Assembly (NCBI GenBank): GCA_034440615.1
Contig: JAOTOM010005181.1
Location: 357,501 to 421,500 of the forward strand
Length of the DNA: 64,000 nucleotides
DNA from: Ashinkailepas kermadecensis
Taxonomy: Eukaryota > Arthropoda > Thecostraca > Neolepadidae
Reading direction: 5' to 3'
A program made the translations under genes and the position numbers. The notes below the pieces were generated by a model. It did no database searches and was not told where the DNA came from. It saw only the letters and a program-made list of their open reading frames with translations. Below, one piece after another: positions 10,190 through 22,030 of the stretch. Every line of letters begins with the position of its first letter. The first letter of the stretch is position 1.

Positions 10190-10500
10190 TCGTGACGGTG
10201 CAGTACCACGGCTCGTGGCGTCACAGTCCTCGGCACTTGGTCTCATCACTAGTGATGTCACAGTCCCATGGCTCGTGACGTCACAGTCTCGGCACTTGGT
10301 CTCATCACTAGTGATGTCACAGTCCCATGGCTCGTGACGTCACAGTCTCGGCACTTGGTCTCATCACTAGTGATGTCACAGTCCCATGGCTCGTGACGTC
10401 ACAGTCTCGGCACTTGGTCTCATCACTAGTGATGTCACAGTCCCATGGCTCGTGACGTCACAGTGTCGGCATTTGGTCTGATCACTCGTGACGTTACGGT
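10190..10500. repeat. Minisatellite, 59-bp unit, with CRE-like site in most units
   Basis: AGTCCCATGGCTCGTGACG recurs every 59 bp (about 10261, 10320, 10379, 10438), about five copies including diverged ends. The core units contain the palindrome TGACGTCA and a TGATGTCA variant. Confidence 0.92.
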
Positions 10501-10878
10501 CTCGGGACTTGCGCTTTTGTCTGATCACTTGTGATGGTACAGTCTCAACACGGTCCCAGGGATCACCTGCGGACATAGTCAACTGCACTCGAGTGCACCA
10601 TGGTCCCTCAAGCATGCAAAGCCAGCCGTGCCTGAAACACAGCCCTTCAAAGCCATACAGGACACATTTGTCATCATTTCCGGTCGGTGCCCGTGGCGTC
10701 TGTGGACTCTGGATCCTTCAGCGCGGCTGACAGAAGACACAGAGTCGGTCTTCATGTCGCGCGGAAACCTGAGAAGCCTGTCACAGTGGCCGGCTTCATG
10801 TGCGCGTCTCGTCTGTACGACTGGACTAGCTTGCATGTGCATGCACTCCAACGATTGGGTCACGCTTCAAAGCCAGGC

Positions 10879-10880
<2 letters not shown>
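10501..10880. other. No gene recognised
   Basis: Only short frames without motifs. Confidence 0.5.

Positions 10881-10924
<44 letters not shown>
10881..10924. repeat. (TG)n microsatellite
   Basis: Uninterrupted TG dinucleotides. Confidence 0.97.
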
Positions 10925-10926
<2 letters not shown>

Positions 10927-12518
10927 ACGCTGGATCACTTATGAACAACTATCCATAGGTGGATATGTCAGTCGCTGTTGATGGTGATATTTATAGACGC
11001 TTGATGCCTTCCCAGGAATACTTTTCAAAACGGTTGCCGTTAGTGTTTTGCAATCTTATGTTCTTGGCCATGGATATATTTGGGGAGAGTATGCGGTAAA
11101 TCGACAAGTTCATGCCAAATTCGAGCATTAAATCCTCTTAGCAAGCCAGAGATATTGAAAATATTTCAGGATTGTTCAGCGCATCTGGCAAAATAGCTGG
11201 CTGGAATGTTGAAATGAGCATGACATGTTGCATGATGGCGATATCCTTAGCTTTTAAGATTATAGCGTTGGTTTCCTGAATATGCTACAATGAAAAGACC
11301 ACATTATATTCCAAAGACCGGTCAAAAAGCCTACCTGGTGGTCCTGGCCGGGCTTTCTAAACGGACTTTCATTCTTTATATTTACCACCCATATTGTAGA
11401 TCTTGTTAGTTCTGAACGATCTATAGAGAGAACAACAGCTTCGTGTTAACAGAAGATAACCTCACATTTCTGTTCTCTGAATAACTTGTTCTAAGGTAAG
11501 CATTCAATGTGTTAACGTCTCTGGTGCCGTTTCAGTAGTTCCTGTCACACGCTGGCAGCTCAGTTTTATTCTGAACTTGGAAAATGCCATCCTGCGGAGC
11601 ACCTCAAAGTTCATGATTTTAATATCAGAATCAATTAGAACCCCTGAGAACCAAATTACCACAAAACGATGCACTTTTCCCAGAATGGTGCCAGAACATG
11701 CTGGCTGGAACAGCCCTCTCACGGTCACAGTCAATGTTAGCTTAGTACGGAACGTTTATAATTTATTAGCTATAATATCTGGTGGAACGGTGAATAAGTT
11801 TGCAATTTGGGTGGGAGTAGGCTAATTGGCCATCATCGTCCTAAGATGATTACATTCTTGGTATTTCCTTTTGGTGTTCCCCGAGATGGCTCCGAAAGCG
11901 TATGGACGGGAATAAAATGACATTGAAAGGTAAAAGTGACATCCATTGGCAAACAACTCCGAGAAGATTCCTTCGGAACTTGAATACGGCGCAACTACAG
12001 CTACGGTTGAATGCGATGTGATTCTTTGAATGTCCATTCAGGAAGTCATACTACTGTACACAGGGGTGGAAGCAAGCGCGCACTAGGCTTCCACGGCAAT
12101 TCCTTGGCATATATATCGCCTATATTTACATAATTTCAGTGCACTGTTGGATATACCTTCCCACCAGCTGGAGGGTAGCCGGGCGGTGCTAATGCCGATC
12201 CAGGGGCGTGGGAGCGACAGGAAAAGTATGGGGGAGAGATAATTATCGGGGATGTCATTTCCCGAAGTCACGCCACTGACTTAGAAAATATATCAAGGAG
12301 GTACGCTCAAGTGCCACTGAGTGGGTGCCTTTTACACTCAGAGGGGCGCCTTTGGCTAAAAACTTCACGTGGAGAGGAGGTGCACTCGGAGCATCCTGTA
12401 GAGGCGCCTTTCTTCAGTCAGAAGGGGCACCGCCGAAAAGTGGGGCGCTACCCCGTTAACTACCGCATGTGCTTCCCCACCGTTCGGTCGGCTGCGCATG
12501 TGCGGCGTCGCCGCGGGA
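10925..12518. other. No gene recognised
   Basis: About 1.6 kb of unique-looking sequence with small frames on both strands. I found no domain, splice-linked exons, RNA gene or repeat. Confidence 0.5.
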
Positions 12519-12899
12519 TGGGGTCGGGGTGGGGAGCGGGCACGCCGGCTGGTTGGGGTCGGGGTGGGGAGCGGGCACGCCGGCGGGTTGGGGTCGGGGT
12601 CGGGAGCGGGCACGCCGGCGGGTTTGGGTCGGGGTGGAGAGCGGGCACGCCGGCGGGTTGGGTCGGGGTGGGGAGCGGGAACGCCGGCTGGTTTGGGTCG
12701 GGGTGGGAGCGGGCACGCCGGCGGGTTGGGGTCGGGGTGGGAGCGGGCACGCCGGCGGGTTGGGGTCGGGGTGGGAGCGGGCACGCCGGCGGGTTTGGGT
12801 CGGGGTGGAGAGCGGGCACGCCGGCTGGTTGGGGTCGGGGTGGGGAGCGGGAACGCCGGCGGGTTGGGGTCGGGGTGGGGAGCGGGCACGCTGGCGGCG
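12519..12899. repeat. G-rich minisatellite, ~35-bp unit
   Basis: GAGCGGGCACGCCGG recurs at 12534, 12569, 12604, 12639 and onward, about eleven units of 33-35 bp. Each holds several runs of three to four G on the plus strand. Every frame on both strands stays open through it, so the Gly/Arg-rich and Pro-rich frames are repeat artefacts. Confidence 0.95.
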
Positions 12900-12989
12900 C
12901 TGTGCCCACTGGTCGCCGTCTGGAGTCCTGGACCAGAGCGGCGAGGCGGCCGGCTCGGCGACACTGGTCTGGCTATGAAGTCATGTTGT

Positions 12990-13556
12990 GAGTCACGTCT
13001 GGTCAGATGTGCTGGCCGTGACGCACGACATGTACATCACGGTGCCTAGTGTCGTGTCTCGCGCCGTCTGGTCTGGGGGTACGTCTGGTCAGATGTGCTG
13101 GCCGTGACGCACGACACGTACATCACGGTGCCTAGTGTCGTGTCTCGCGCTGTCTGGCTGGGGTACGTCTGGTCAGGTATGCTGGCCGTGACGCACGACA
13201 CGTACATCACGGTGCCTAGTGTCGTGTCTCGCGCTGTCTGGCTGGGGTACGTCTGGTCAGGTATGCTGGCCGTGACGCACGACACGTACATCACGGTGCC
13301 TGGCGCCGTCTGGCTGGGGGTACGTCTGGTCAGGTGTGCTGGCCGTGACGCACGACACGTACATCACGGTGCCTGGCGCCGTCTGGCTGGGGTACGTCTG
13401 GTCAGGTGTGCTGGCCGTGATGCACGACACGTACATCACGGTGCCTAGTGCCGTGTCTCGCGCCGTCTGGCTGGGGTACGTCTGGTCAGGTGTGCTGGCC
13501 GTGACGCACGACACGTACATCACGGTGCCTAGTGTCGTGTCTCGCGCCGTCTGGCT
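12990..13556. repeat. Minisatellite, 72-86 bp unit
   Basis: GCTGGCCGTGACGCACGAC begins at 13011, 13097, 13181, 13265, 13338, 13410 and 13494. Seven copies; two lack a ~12-bp block containing CTAGTGTCGTGT. Confidence 0.95.
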
Positions 13557-13561
13557 GGAGT

Positions 13562-15442
13562 TACAGTCGGTTACATAATTATGTTCCAGTATACCTTCAC
13601 TGTGGCTGGCCATTAGGAACGTAGGCTGTGCCGCTTCACAGCATTATTGGCAGGGAATAATGTGCCGTTTCACAGTTAGGTTACTTGACAGTCTACCAGG
13701 TTGACCACGGGCCAGTGTCCAAGGACAGCAGCTCGCGTTTGCGGTCGTCACGTGACCATTTTCCCTGCAGTCATGAAATGACAGAGACGGAACCATGCTC
13801 TTCCTGCCTTGTATTCCTCAGTCGGACAAACAACATTGGCAGTTCAGTGAACAGGCTAATACTGGACTCCTGTAAAGAAACAATTGATCGATATTAATTT
13901 CAGACTTCGGAAACACAGTCGGCAGGCAATGAGCTGGAAAGGCTGGAAGTAACTCGGTTGCAAAGGGTGCAGCGAAAGGAGAGGAGAGGTTGTCAATGAA
14001 GCATCCTCTTGTGCTAATGATAGAATTTCCACCTTCTACACTTTCTTGCTGACATCAGATTGGTGGACAGGGTGATTGATCGCTGGACTAAAATAACACC
14101 TGATCCATTGGAAACCCAAGTTGGTGGACATACGTCATACGTTGCATGGTGTATACTTATATATTATTGTATATGTTGCGCACTGTGTGGCGAGAGGGAT
14201 ATTCATGTCTGTGCAGCTAAGATGTTTCTTCAAACGGATACCATATAGCATATTTTCCAATCAAAGGCTTTTAGTTTATATTGTTTCAGCACGAAATGCA
14301 ACCGGACCATTCGTCATTCTTTGTGAAACCACTTTTAAGTATTTGAAGATGGAGCAGCATTTAATGTCATATTCTGTATCATGATTGCAGCATGAACAGC
14401 ACAGATAAAGTCCCATGGGGCCAGTGGAATACCCTTCGCAGGACCAAGGTCATTCTATCATTTTTGGCCCATACGATGTCACTCGTGTGAAGTTCAGTGC
14501 GACTGGAATTCCTTAAATTTATATTTGACGAAAGCTGAACCGACTTCGATGCTGTACTTTTGAGAACTTCATACGATCATACGATCGACTTCGTGTGGCT
14601 AGACAATTCTAGAATGACCTTAGTCCTGGAAAGTGTACTTCACTGGCTCCATAGCGGGGCGTTATTTATGTCGCACATGCTGCAATCCAACACACAAAAT
14701 GTGGCAGTACATGCTGCTTCATCTTCAAATACTTAAAAGTGGTTTCACACAGAGTATTGGACGGGCCGGTTGCATTTCGTGCTGAAGCAATACAAACTTA
14801 AAGCCTCTGATTGTAAAATAAGTCGGATGGTATACCTTTGAAGACATGTTCTAACCGCACAGAAATCTGAGTATTTTGCTTGCCACGTATTACACAATAT
14901 ATACAATAATATAATAACATGTTACATATGCCATACTACATATGACGTACACCGAACAACATGGGCTCCTCAGTGAAACAGGTGTAATTTTAAGTAATTA
15001 AGCGATTTGTCAATTAGTCTGAATTAAGCAAGCAAGAGTGAAGTTTAGAAATTCTATCGTTATTTTAGCACAAGAGAATCCTTCATTGACATCATAAACC
15101 TCTCCTCCCCTTTCGCTACACCCTTTGCAATCGAGCTCCTTCGAGTCTTTCCAACTCAATCAGTGTTGCCGAAGTCCAAAAGCCATAGCGATCGACTGTT
15201 TCACGTCGACAGGAGTCCAGCGGTTGCCTGCTCACTGAACTGACAGTGTTGTTTGTCCGACTGAGGTACACAACCCGTCCTTGGACACTGGCCCGTGGTC
15301 AACCTGGTAGACTGTCACGTGACGCCTAACTGTGAAGCGGTGCAGTATTTCCTGCCAATAATTGTTGTTAAGCTGCGCAGCCTACGTTCCTAGCGACCAG
15401 CCATAGCAAAGGCATACTGGAACATACTTCGATAGCCGACTG
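13562..15442. repeat. ~1.9-kb imperfect palindrome (long hairpin)
   Basis: The left arm 13562-14500 reads as a diverged reverse complement of the right arm 14505-15442. Anchor pairs: TATGTTCCAGTAT with ATACTGGAACATA (outer end); AGTCTACCAGGTTGACCAC near 13690 with its complement near 15300; CAGTCGGACAAACAACA with its complement near 15250; GCAAAGGGTG with CACCCTTTGC near 15120; CCACTTTTAAGTATTTGAAG near 14330 with its complement near 14730; AAGGTCATTCTA near 14450 with its complement near 14615. The order is kept from outer ends to centre with little or no spacer, and each arm is about 0.9 kb. No coding frame spans it. It could be a foldback transposon or an inverted duplication, and a transcript would form a long hairpin. 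Confidence 0.85.
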
Positions 15443-15562
15443 TGTCAGGTGGACTATACTTCTGGCCGCACCAGCCCGGCACAGTCCATGGATTGATCCT
15501 GTTCTGCAGTCCGCACGGCTAGGACAACACCGGTCTGTCGATGACCCATGGCAGCCCATGAG
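15443..15562. other. Spacer between palindrome and 86-bp minisatellite
   Basis: No feature recognised. Confidence 0.4.
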
Positions 15563-16435
15563 CGTCTGTTGCCGAACCTCGCACCCTCTGGGCGCTGTCT
15601 CTCGCCCTGGTGATGTCATGCTGTGCTCTCGCCTAGCGCCCACTACAAAGTCTGTTGCCGAACCTCGCACCCTCTGGGCGCTGTCTCTCGCCCTGGTGAT
15701 GTCATGCTGTGCTCTCGCCTAGCGCCCACTACAAAGTCTGTTGCCGAACCTCGCACCCTCTGGGCGCTGTCTCTCGCCCTGGTGATGTCATGCTGTGCTC
15801 TCGCCTAGCGCCCACTACAAAGTCTGTTGCCGAACCTCGCACCCTCTGGGCGCTGTCTCTCGCCCTGGTGATGTCATGCTGTGCTCTCGCCTAGCGCCCA
15901 CTACAAAGTCTGTTGCCGAACCTCGCACCCTCTGGGCGCTGTCTCTCGCCCTGGTGATGTCATGCTGTGCTCTCGCCTAGCGCCCACTACAAAGTCTGTT
16001 GCCGAACCTCGCACCGTCTGGGCGCTGTCTCTCGCCCTGGTGATGTCATGTTGTGCTCTCGCCTAGCGCCCACTACAAAGTCTGTTGCCGAACCTCGCAC
16101 CCTCAGGACGCTGTCTCTCGCCCTGGTGATGTCATGTTGTGCTCTCGCCTAGCGCCCACTACAAAGTCTGTTGCCGAACCTCGCACCCTCTGGGCGCTGT
16201 CTCTCGCCCCGATGATGTCATGCTGTGCTCTCGACTAGCGCCCACTACAAAGTCTGTTGCCGAACCTCGCACCCTCTGGGCGCTGTCTCTCGCCCCGATG
16301 ATGTCATGCTGTGCTCTCGACTAGCGCCCACTACAAAGTCTGTTGCCGAACCTCGCACCCTCAGGGCGCTGTCGGTCGTCCTGATGTCACGGTGTGCTCT
16401 CGCCTAGCACCCACTCGAGCTCTGTTGCCGAACCA
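15563..16435. repeat. Minisatellite, 86-bp unit
   Basis: About ten near-identical copies starting GTCTGTTGCCGAACCTCGC; the last two or three diverge. Because 86 is not a multiple of three, each 61-residue frame overlaps the next unit in a different phase, showing that they are not genes. Confidence 0.97.
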
Positions 16436-16726
16436 GCTGGCTCGATTCATTGCAAAGGCATCTTCGCTTGATCTTGGGATCATCAGCCACTTGGCCGCTG
16501 GCGGTTATACGACCTGCACTCACCAAGATCAAGAACAAGGCCGCGCGCTGGCACGAGGAGCTACGACGTGACGGCTTCTGAGCCGACCCGGCATTACATC
16601 CCAGTCAGCATCACGACCTGCCGCCGTGGCTGCACCGTCGATAGTGCACGTGCAGCCAAGTCTGCTGAACACGCGTCGTTCCGTTTGGGGTTTCAAGTGT
16701 GTGACGAAACTGTGCGCCGTTCTACG
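16436..16726. other. No gene recognised
   Basis: Short linker between two minisatellites. Confidence 0.45.
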
Positions 16727-16996
16727 GTCGGTGTCGGGGTTACTCCCGACCAGCACTATTGCACGCCGGCGGTCCGTGGCGGGGTTACTCCCGACCAGCA
16801 CTATTGCACGCCGGCGGTCGGTGTCGGGGTTACTCCCGACCAGCACTATTGCACGCCGGCGGTCCGTGTCGGGGTTACTCCCGACCAGCACTATTGCACG
16901 CCGGCGGTCCGTGGCGGGGTTACTCCCGACCAGCACTATTGCACGCCGGCGGTCCGTGTCCGGGTTACTCCCGACCAGCACTATTGCACGCCGGCC
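16727..16996. repeat. Minisatellite, 45-bp unit
   Basis: TACTCCCGACCAGCACTATT occurs at 16741, 16786, 16831, 16876, 16921 and 16966. Because the period is a multiple of three, three plus frames and a minus frame all stay open, giving 15-residue peptide repeats. This is a sequence-period effect, not evidence for a protein. Confidence 0.95.
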
Positions 16997-17794
16997 ATAA
17001 ACGCCAGCCGCAAGTGCCAAGGCAGACGGCCACCACTGCAAATGGTCATTTGGCCCGCCACGGACGCTAAGATAAAGCCGTTTGCACTGATTTTAGTGCA
17101 CGTAATCCGTGAAGTGCGGGTACGTGAGGTGCTTTAGTCCGAGCGTACATAACACGTAGCTGATCTCTTGACAGAGATCATCGGCCACTATCACTTTCAT
17201 CCACAGACATAACCGACCGATAATTCTACAAAAACAGCCCTGATCCGCATGATTCTAACGAATAAATGAACTCGATCTTTGAAGAGATAGAGACTCGACA
17301 AATCATGCATGTGATGCTGTCTATCCTCTTTTTCCCTCTCTCCCTCTCTACCTGTCACCTCCCCATCCCAATATGTCTGGCTGTCATCTGTTTGTCTGTC
17401 ATCTTCCTGTCTCACTCGCTCTCGCCTCAGCACTCTCTCATTTTGTGAGGATAAGAAACCTGACAACAGTGACGAGTGGCTACTTTGGGTCGTCAAAATG
17501 GAACACAGGGAAGGCTGCTACCGTATCGATATTTAACAGAAAGCCAGTTACCAAAGCAAATCTCAGATATATCAAGGGCATTGACGGCCTAGACTTACCA
17601 TAATATTCGGAGACATGTTGCGTCCCCCCCCCCCCCACGCCCTTTACTTTTCCATGTCTGAAGTCGCTTTGATGTCCAACAAATATGTTGACAGAGACAA
17701 GCCAAGCTACTTCGTGCGGAAACCGACTGCAGCCATTTCGACCTCCGATCGTTTCCTCTCCGTAATTAGTGCGTCGACACGGAAGAGGATCACT
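16997..17794. other. No gene; polypyrimidine and poly-C tracts
   Basis: A C/T-rich stretch lies at about 17320-17440 and a run of C at 17625-17637. No domain is present in the short frames. Confidence 0.5.
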
Positions 17795-18671
17795 TGTGTG
17801 TGCTGTGTGTTGTGTACTCCTGTGTGCTGTGTGTTGTGTGCTGTGTGCTGTGTACTCCTGTGTGCTGTGTGTTGTGTGCTGTGTGCTGTGTACTCCTGTG
17901 TGCTGTGTGCTGTGTGCTCCTGCGTGCTGTGTGCTGTATACTTCTGTGTGCTCTGTACTTCTGTGTGCTGTGAACTCCTGTGTGCTGTATGCTGTGTGTT
18001 GTGTGCTATGTGCTGTGTACTCCTGTGTGCTGTGTGTTGTGTACTCCTGCGTGCTGTGTGCTGTGTGCTGTATATTTATGTGTGCTGTGTGCTGTGTACT
18101 TCTGTGTGCAATGTGCTGTGTACTTCTGTGTGCTGTGTACTCCTGTGTGCTGTATGCTGTGTGTTGTGTGCTGTGTGCTGTGTACTCCTGTGTGCTGTGT
18201 GTTATGTACTCCTGCGTGCTGTGTGCTGTGTGCTGTGTACTTCTGTGTGCAATGTGCTGTGTACTTCTGTGTGCTGTGTACTCCTGTGTGCTGTGTGCTG
18301 TGTGGTGTGTGCTGTGTACTGTGTACTCCTGTGTGCTGTGTGCTGTGTACTCCTGTGTGCTGTGTGCTGTATACTTCTGTGTGCTGTGTGCTGTGTACTT
18401 CTGTGTGCTGTGAACTCCTGTGTGCTGTATGCTGTGTGTTGTGTGCTGTGTACTGTGTATTCCTGTGTGCTGTATGCTGTGTGTTGTGTGCTGTGTACTG
18501 TGTACTCCTGTGTGCTGTGTGCTGTGTACTCCTGTGTGCTGCGTACTCCTGTGTGATGTGTGCTGTATACTTATGTGTGCTGTGTGCTGTGTACTCTTGT
18601 GTGCTGTGTACTGTGTGCTGTGTACTGCTGTGTGCTGTGTACTGCTGTGTGCTGTGTGCTGTGTGCTGTGT
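17795..18671. repeat. Low-complexity (TGTGCTG)n-type array
   Basis: Built from TGTGCTG, TGTGTTG and TGTACTCC words mixed over ~880 bp. All three plus frames (Cys/Val-rich) and one minus frame (Thr/Gln/His-rich) stay open for over 200 residues. This is a composition effect. Confidence 0.95.
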
Positions 18672-19403
18672 ATATATATTACCAGTGCACCACCTACGTG
18701 CAGACCCGGTCATTCCAATGTGTGAATGCTGCTGCCAGTGCAGAACGTGCCCTTGAACACATCTAAATACATCACTGTACAACGACAAGACTCGGGCCCG
18801 AATTCGTGATTGGGTGCATTATACTCCTCAGGACCAAAACAAAGACAAAGACGTATATTCAGATCATCCACAATACACTCGTGGCTATTACTGCCAATCG
18901 TCCAGTTTTAAAACAAAGATCCTCCATAAATAAGGGCAGTTACATGCGCACATGATTGCATACAATTGTTCACACCAGTGGCACAGAGAGAGTCAGCAAT
19001 TACGATCAGATCCGCATACCCCCGCAGTTGGAGCATTGGACAAATATAACACATCGGCGCTCCAAACATGCAATTCCCTCTTACCATGTCCACCCACACA
19101 GCTACATATTCTTTCTACTTTCGTAAACTTGCGCTATATCTGAGCGCACAGGTCCCGGCTGTCCTTCCAGCTGAAGATGAAGCGTGCCAAATTCCACCAT
19201 CTCGACGTGTCGAACATTTAACTCTGATTGCGTCTGCGGAATGCATCCTGTTGTGGAGCTTAACTTAGCCGGCGGGGGAATGTTCTCGAGTTGAACTTAT
19301 GTTAGTTTCATGTTACTAGGCGCGATACAGAGCAATGTGATTACAGTAGGATTATTTTGGTATAAATTGCTCAGAAGATGGTTCCCCGGAACCGCGAAGG
19401 TCA
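18672..19403. other. No gene recognised
   Basis: Unique-looking sequence with short frames only. Confidence 0.5.
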
Positions 19404-19545
19404 ATGCTTACCACATTTCACACAACAACAAAAAGCGCAATCTTATCCATTCAATCCGGTTTCCTCCCAGGGCGTAGCACAGTCGGCACCCTCACTCCCC
19501 TAGTCACCAGAATACAACACGCCAGATCACAACACCGGCACCCCC
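19404..19545 (+). pseudogene. Non-LTR reverse transcriptase fragment
   Basis: The plus frame contains QSGFLPGRSTVGTLTPLV followed by TRIQHARSQ. This is the block around 'QxGFxxGRST' that lies N-terminal to the catalytic YADD in CR1/Jockey-type reverse transcriptases. No other RT motif is present. The fragment continues directly into the 52-bp minisatellite, whose unit begins inside this coding block. Confidence 0.65.
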
Positions 19546-20215
19546 ACTCCCCTAGTCACCAGCATACAACACTCCAGATCACAACACCGGCACCCTCACT
19601 CACCTAGTCACCAGCATACAACACTCCAGATCACAACACCGGCACCCTCACTCACCTAGTCACCAGCATACAACACTCCAGATCACAACACCGGCACCCT
19701 CACTCACCTAGTCACCAGCATACAACACTCCAGATCACAACACCGGCACCCTCACTCACCTAGTCACCAGCATACAACACGCCAGATCACAACACCGGCA
19801 CCCTCACTCACCTAGTCACCAGCATACAACACTCCAGATCACAACACCGGCACCCTCACTCACCTAGTCACCAGCATACAACACGCCAGATCACAACACC
19901 GGCACCCTCACTCACCTAGTCACCAGAATACAACACGCCAGATCACAACACCGGCACCCTCACTCACCTAGTCACCAGCATACAACACGCCAGATCACAA
20001 CACCGGCACCCTCACTCACCTAGTCACCAGCATACAACACGCCAGATCACAATACCGGCACCCTCACTCACCTGGTCACCAGCATACAACACTCCAGATC
20101 ACAACACCGGCACCCTCACTCACCTAGTCACCAGCATACAACACGCCAGATCACAACACCGGCACCCTCACTCACCTAGTCACCAGAATACAACACGCCA
20201 GATCACAATATCGAC
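19486..20215. repeat. Minisatellite, 52-bp unit, derived from RT sequence
   Basis: CAACACCGGCACCCTCACTC recurs every 52 bp, about 14 copies. The first unit coincides with the RT fragment (GTLTPLVTRIQHARSQ), so the array looks like an amplified piece of retrotransposon coding sequence. Copies differ by a few recurrent substitutions (for example CATACAAC/AATACAAC, ACTCC/ACGCC). Confidence 0.93.
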
Positions 20216-20890
20216 ACACAGTAGCCACCTGGTCACCAGAATGCAACATGCCAGATCCTTTCTGCCAACACCCTTTCTGACACCAATTTTCCCACAACCG
20301 GTCCAATGCAAGGATCCATGTTAGCCACTCTTCATATTTTGAGCTTGAACTCAGCACTACCAACCCTTCCACTAACCACAATCATGGGGGTCGCTACATA
20401 ACTCGGATGGGGAGGACGAGAGGGATTTTAGGTTTACTTTTCCATGCGATGCCTGGGGCGGAATGCTGAGCTTCACGAAGTTTGAGGGACGCGTCCCATC
20501 CCCCCCCGTCTCCCATCGTGGTGACACACATACCTACAATTAATGTACGTAGGTGACATCGCCATTTGGACTTTGCATAAAACACTCAGCAATGCACTAG
20601 TTACCGTGAAGAAAAAAAATTAACACTACCCAAAACCTCACGGTGCCTGTCCTGCTGTACAGGACTCCATCACTCCAAATGGTTCCAGGCAGCGCGAAAC
20701 AAATTTTTTTCAAAAAACACTTCAGCTATTCTGTGGAACAAAAGAAGCCAAAATGGTCGGGAAGATAAAGACATCACGCAATTGGGTACAAATTATCACC
20801 GATCCACTTTGCATGGAGAGTAGTGTGCCACGTGCAAATGTATTCCTGGGTCGCATTGCCTGGTCGTAAACACCCCCACCGCGCCTCGAT
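20216..20890. other. No gene recognised
   Basis: Short frames without motifs and a poly-C run near 20500. Confidence 0.5.
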
Positions 20891-21070
20891 ATCTGATGTG
20901 CGGTAGTGCCGCCTCTGCCCAACCACCTCCTCAAACCTCCGCCCAACCTTCTCCCTGCACCTCTGCAGAACCTTCTTCCTGCACCTCTGTCCAGCTACCT
21001 CTTCACACCTCTGCGCTGCCACCTCCTCACATCTCTACCCAACCACCTCACACTTTTGTCCAGCCACCTT
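20891..21070. repeat. Degenerate CT-rich tandem repeat
   Basis: Words such as CACCTCTGC and CAACCACCTC recur about every 28-32 bp. The Ser/Pro-rich frame simply follows the repeat. Confidence 0.65.
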
Positions 21071-21111
21071 CTCTGACACTTGTGTCAAAATGAGCTGCCG
21101 AAGACCACATA

Positions 21112-22030
21112 AGACTTGGTCGGCCGGCCCGGGGCCGAGACAGGGGCGACGAGTGTGGCACGCGGCCGGCCGGCCCGGGGCCGAGACAGGGGCGGCGAGT
21201 GTGGCACGCGGCCGGCCGGCCTGGGGCCGAGACAGGGGCGACGTGTGTGGCACGCGGCCGACCGGCCTGGGGCCGAGACAGGGGCGACGAGTGTGGCACG
21301 CGGCCGACCGACCCGGGGCCGAGACAGGGGCGACGAGTGTGGCACGCGGCCGACCGGCCTGGGGCCGAGACAGGGGCGACGAGTGTGGCACGCGGCCGAC
21401 CGACCCGGGGCCGAGACAGGGGCGACGAGTGTGGCACGCGGTCGACCGGCCTGGGGCCGAGACAGGGGCGACGAGTGTGGCACGCGGCCGGCCGGCCCGG
21501 GGCCGAGACAGGGGCGACGAGTGTGGCACGCGGCCGGCCGGCCCGGGGCCGAGACAGGGGCGACGAGTGTGGCACGCGGCCGGCCGGCCCGGGGCCGAGA
21601 CAGGGGCGACGAGTGTGGCACGCGGCCGGCCGGCCCGGGGCCGAGACAGGGGCGGCGTGTGTGGCACGCGGCCGGCCGGCCCGGGGCCGAGACAGGGGCG
21701 GCGGTGTGGCACGCGGCCGACCGGCCGGGGCCGAGACAGGGGCGGCGTGGTGGCACGCGGCCGGCCGACCCGGGGCCGAGACAGGGGCGGCGTGTGGCAC
21801 GCGGCCGACGGGGGGCTGAGGGGGCGACGAGTGTGGCACGCGGCCGACCGGCCTGGGGCCGAGACAGGGGCGGCGTGTGTGGCACGCGGCCGGCCGACCC
21901 GGGGCCGAGACAGGGGCGGCGTGTGTGGCACGCGGCCGACCGGCCCGGGGCCGAGACAGGGGCGACGAGTGTGGCACGCGGCCGACCGGCCTGGGGCCAG
22001 GGGCGCTGGCCGCGGCCGGCCGGCCGGGGA
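21112..22030. repeat. CpG-rich minisatellite, 46-bp unit
   Basis: CCGAGACAGGGGCG recurs at 21135, 21181, 21227 and so on, about 20 copies of a GC-rich unit containing GTGTGGCACGCGGCCG. Some units are shortened near 21700-21830. The many >200-residue frames on both strands are artefacts of the array. Confidence 0.97.

Noticed and set aside
12311..13049. Gly/Arg-rich and Pro-rich long frames
   Set aside because: They follow the 35-bp G-rich minisatellite and are open on both strands; no domain is present.
16529..17137. Plus and minus frames with 15-residue repeats
   Set aside because: The 45-bp minisatellite period is divisible by three, which keeps frames open by arithmetic.
17615..18788. 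Cys/Val-rich 313-residue frame resembling a keratin-associated or metallothionein-like protein
   Set aside because: Low-complexity TGTGCTG words produce the cysteines, and all plus frames plus a minus frame are open.
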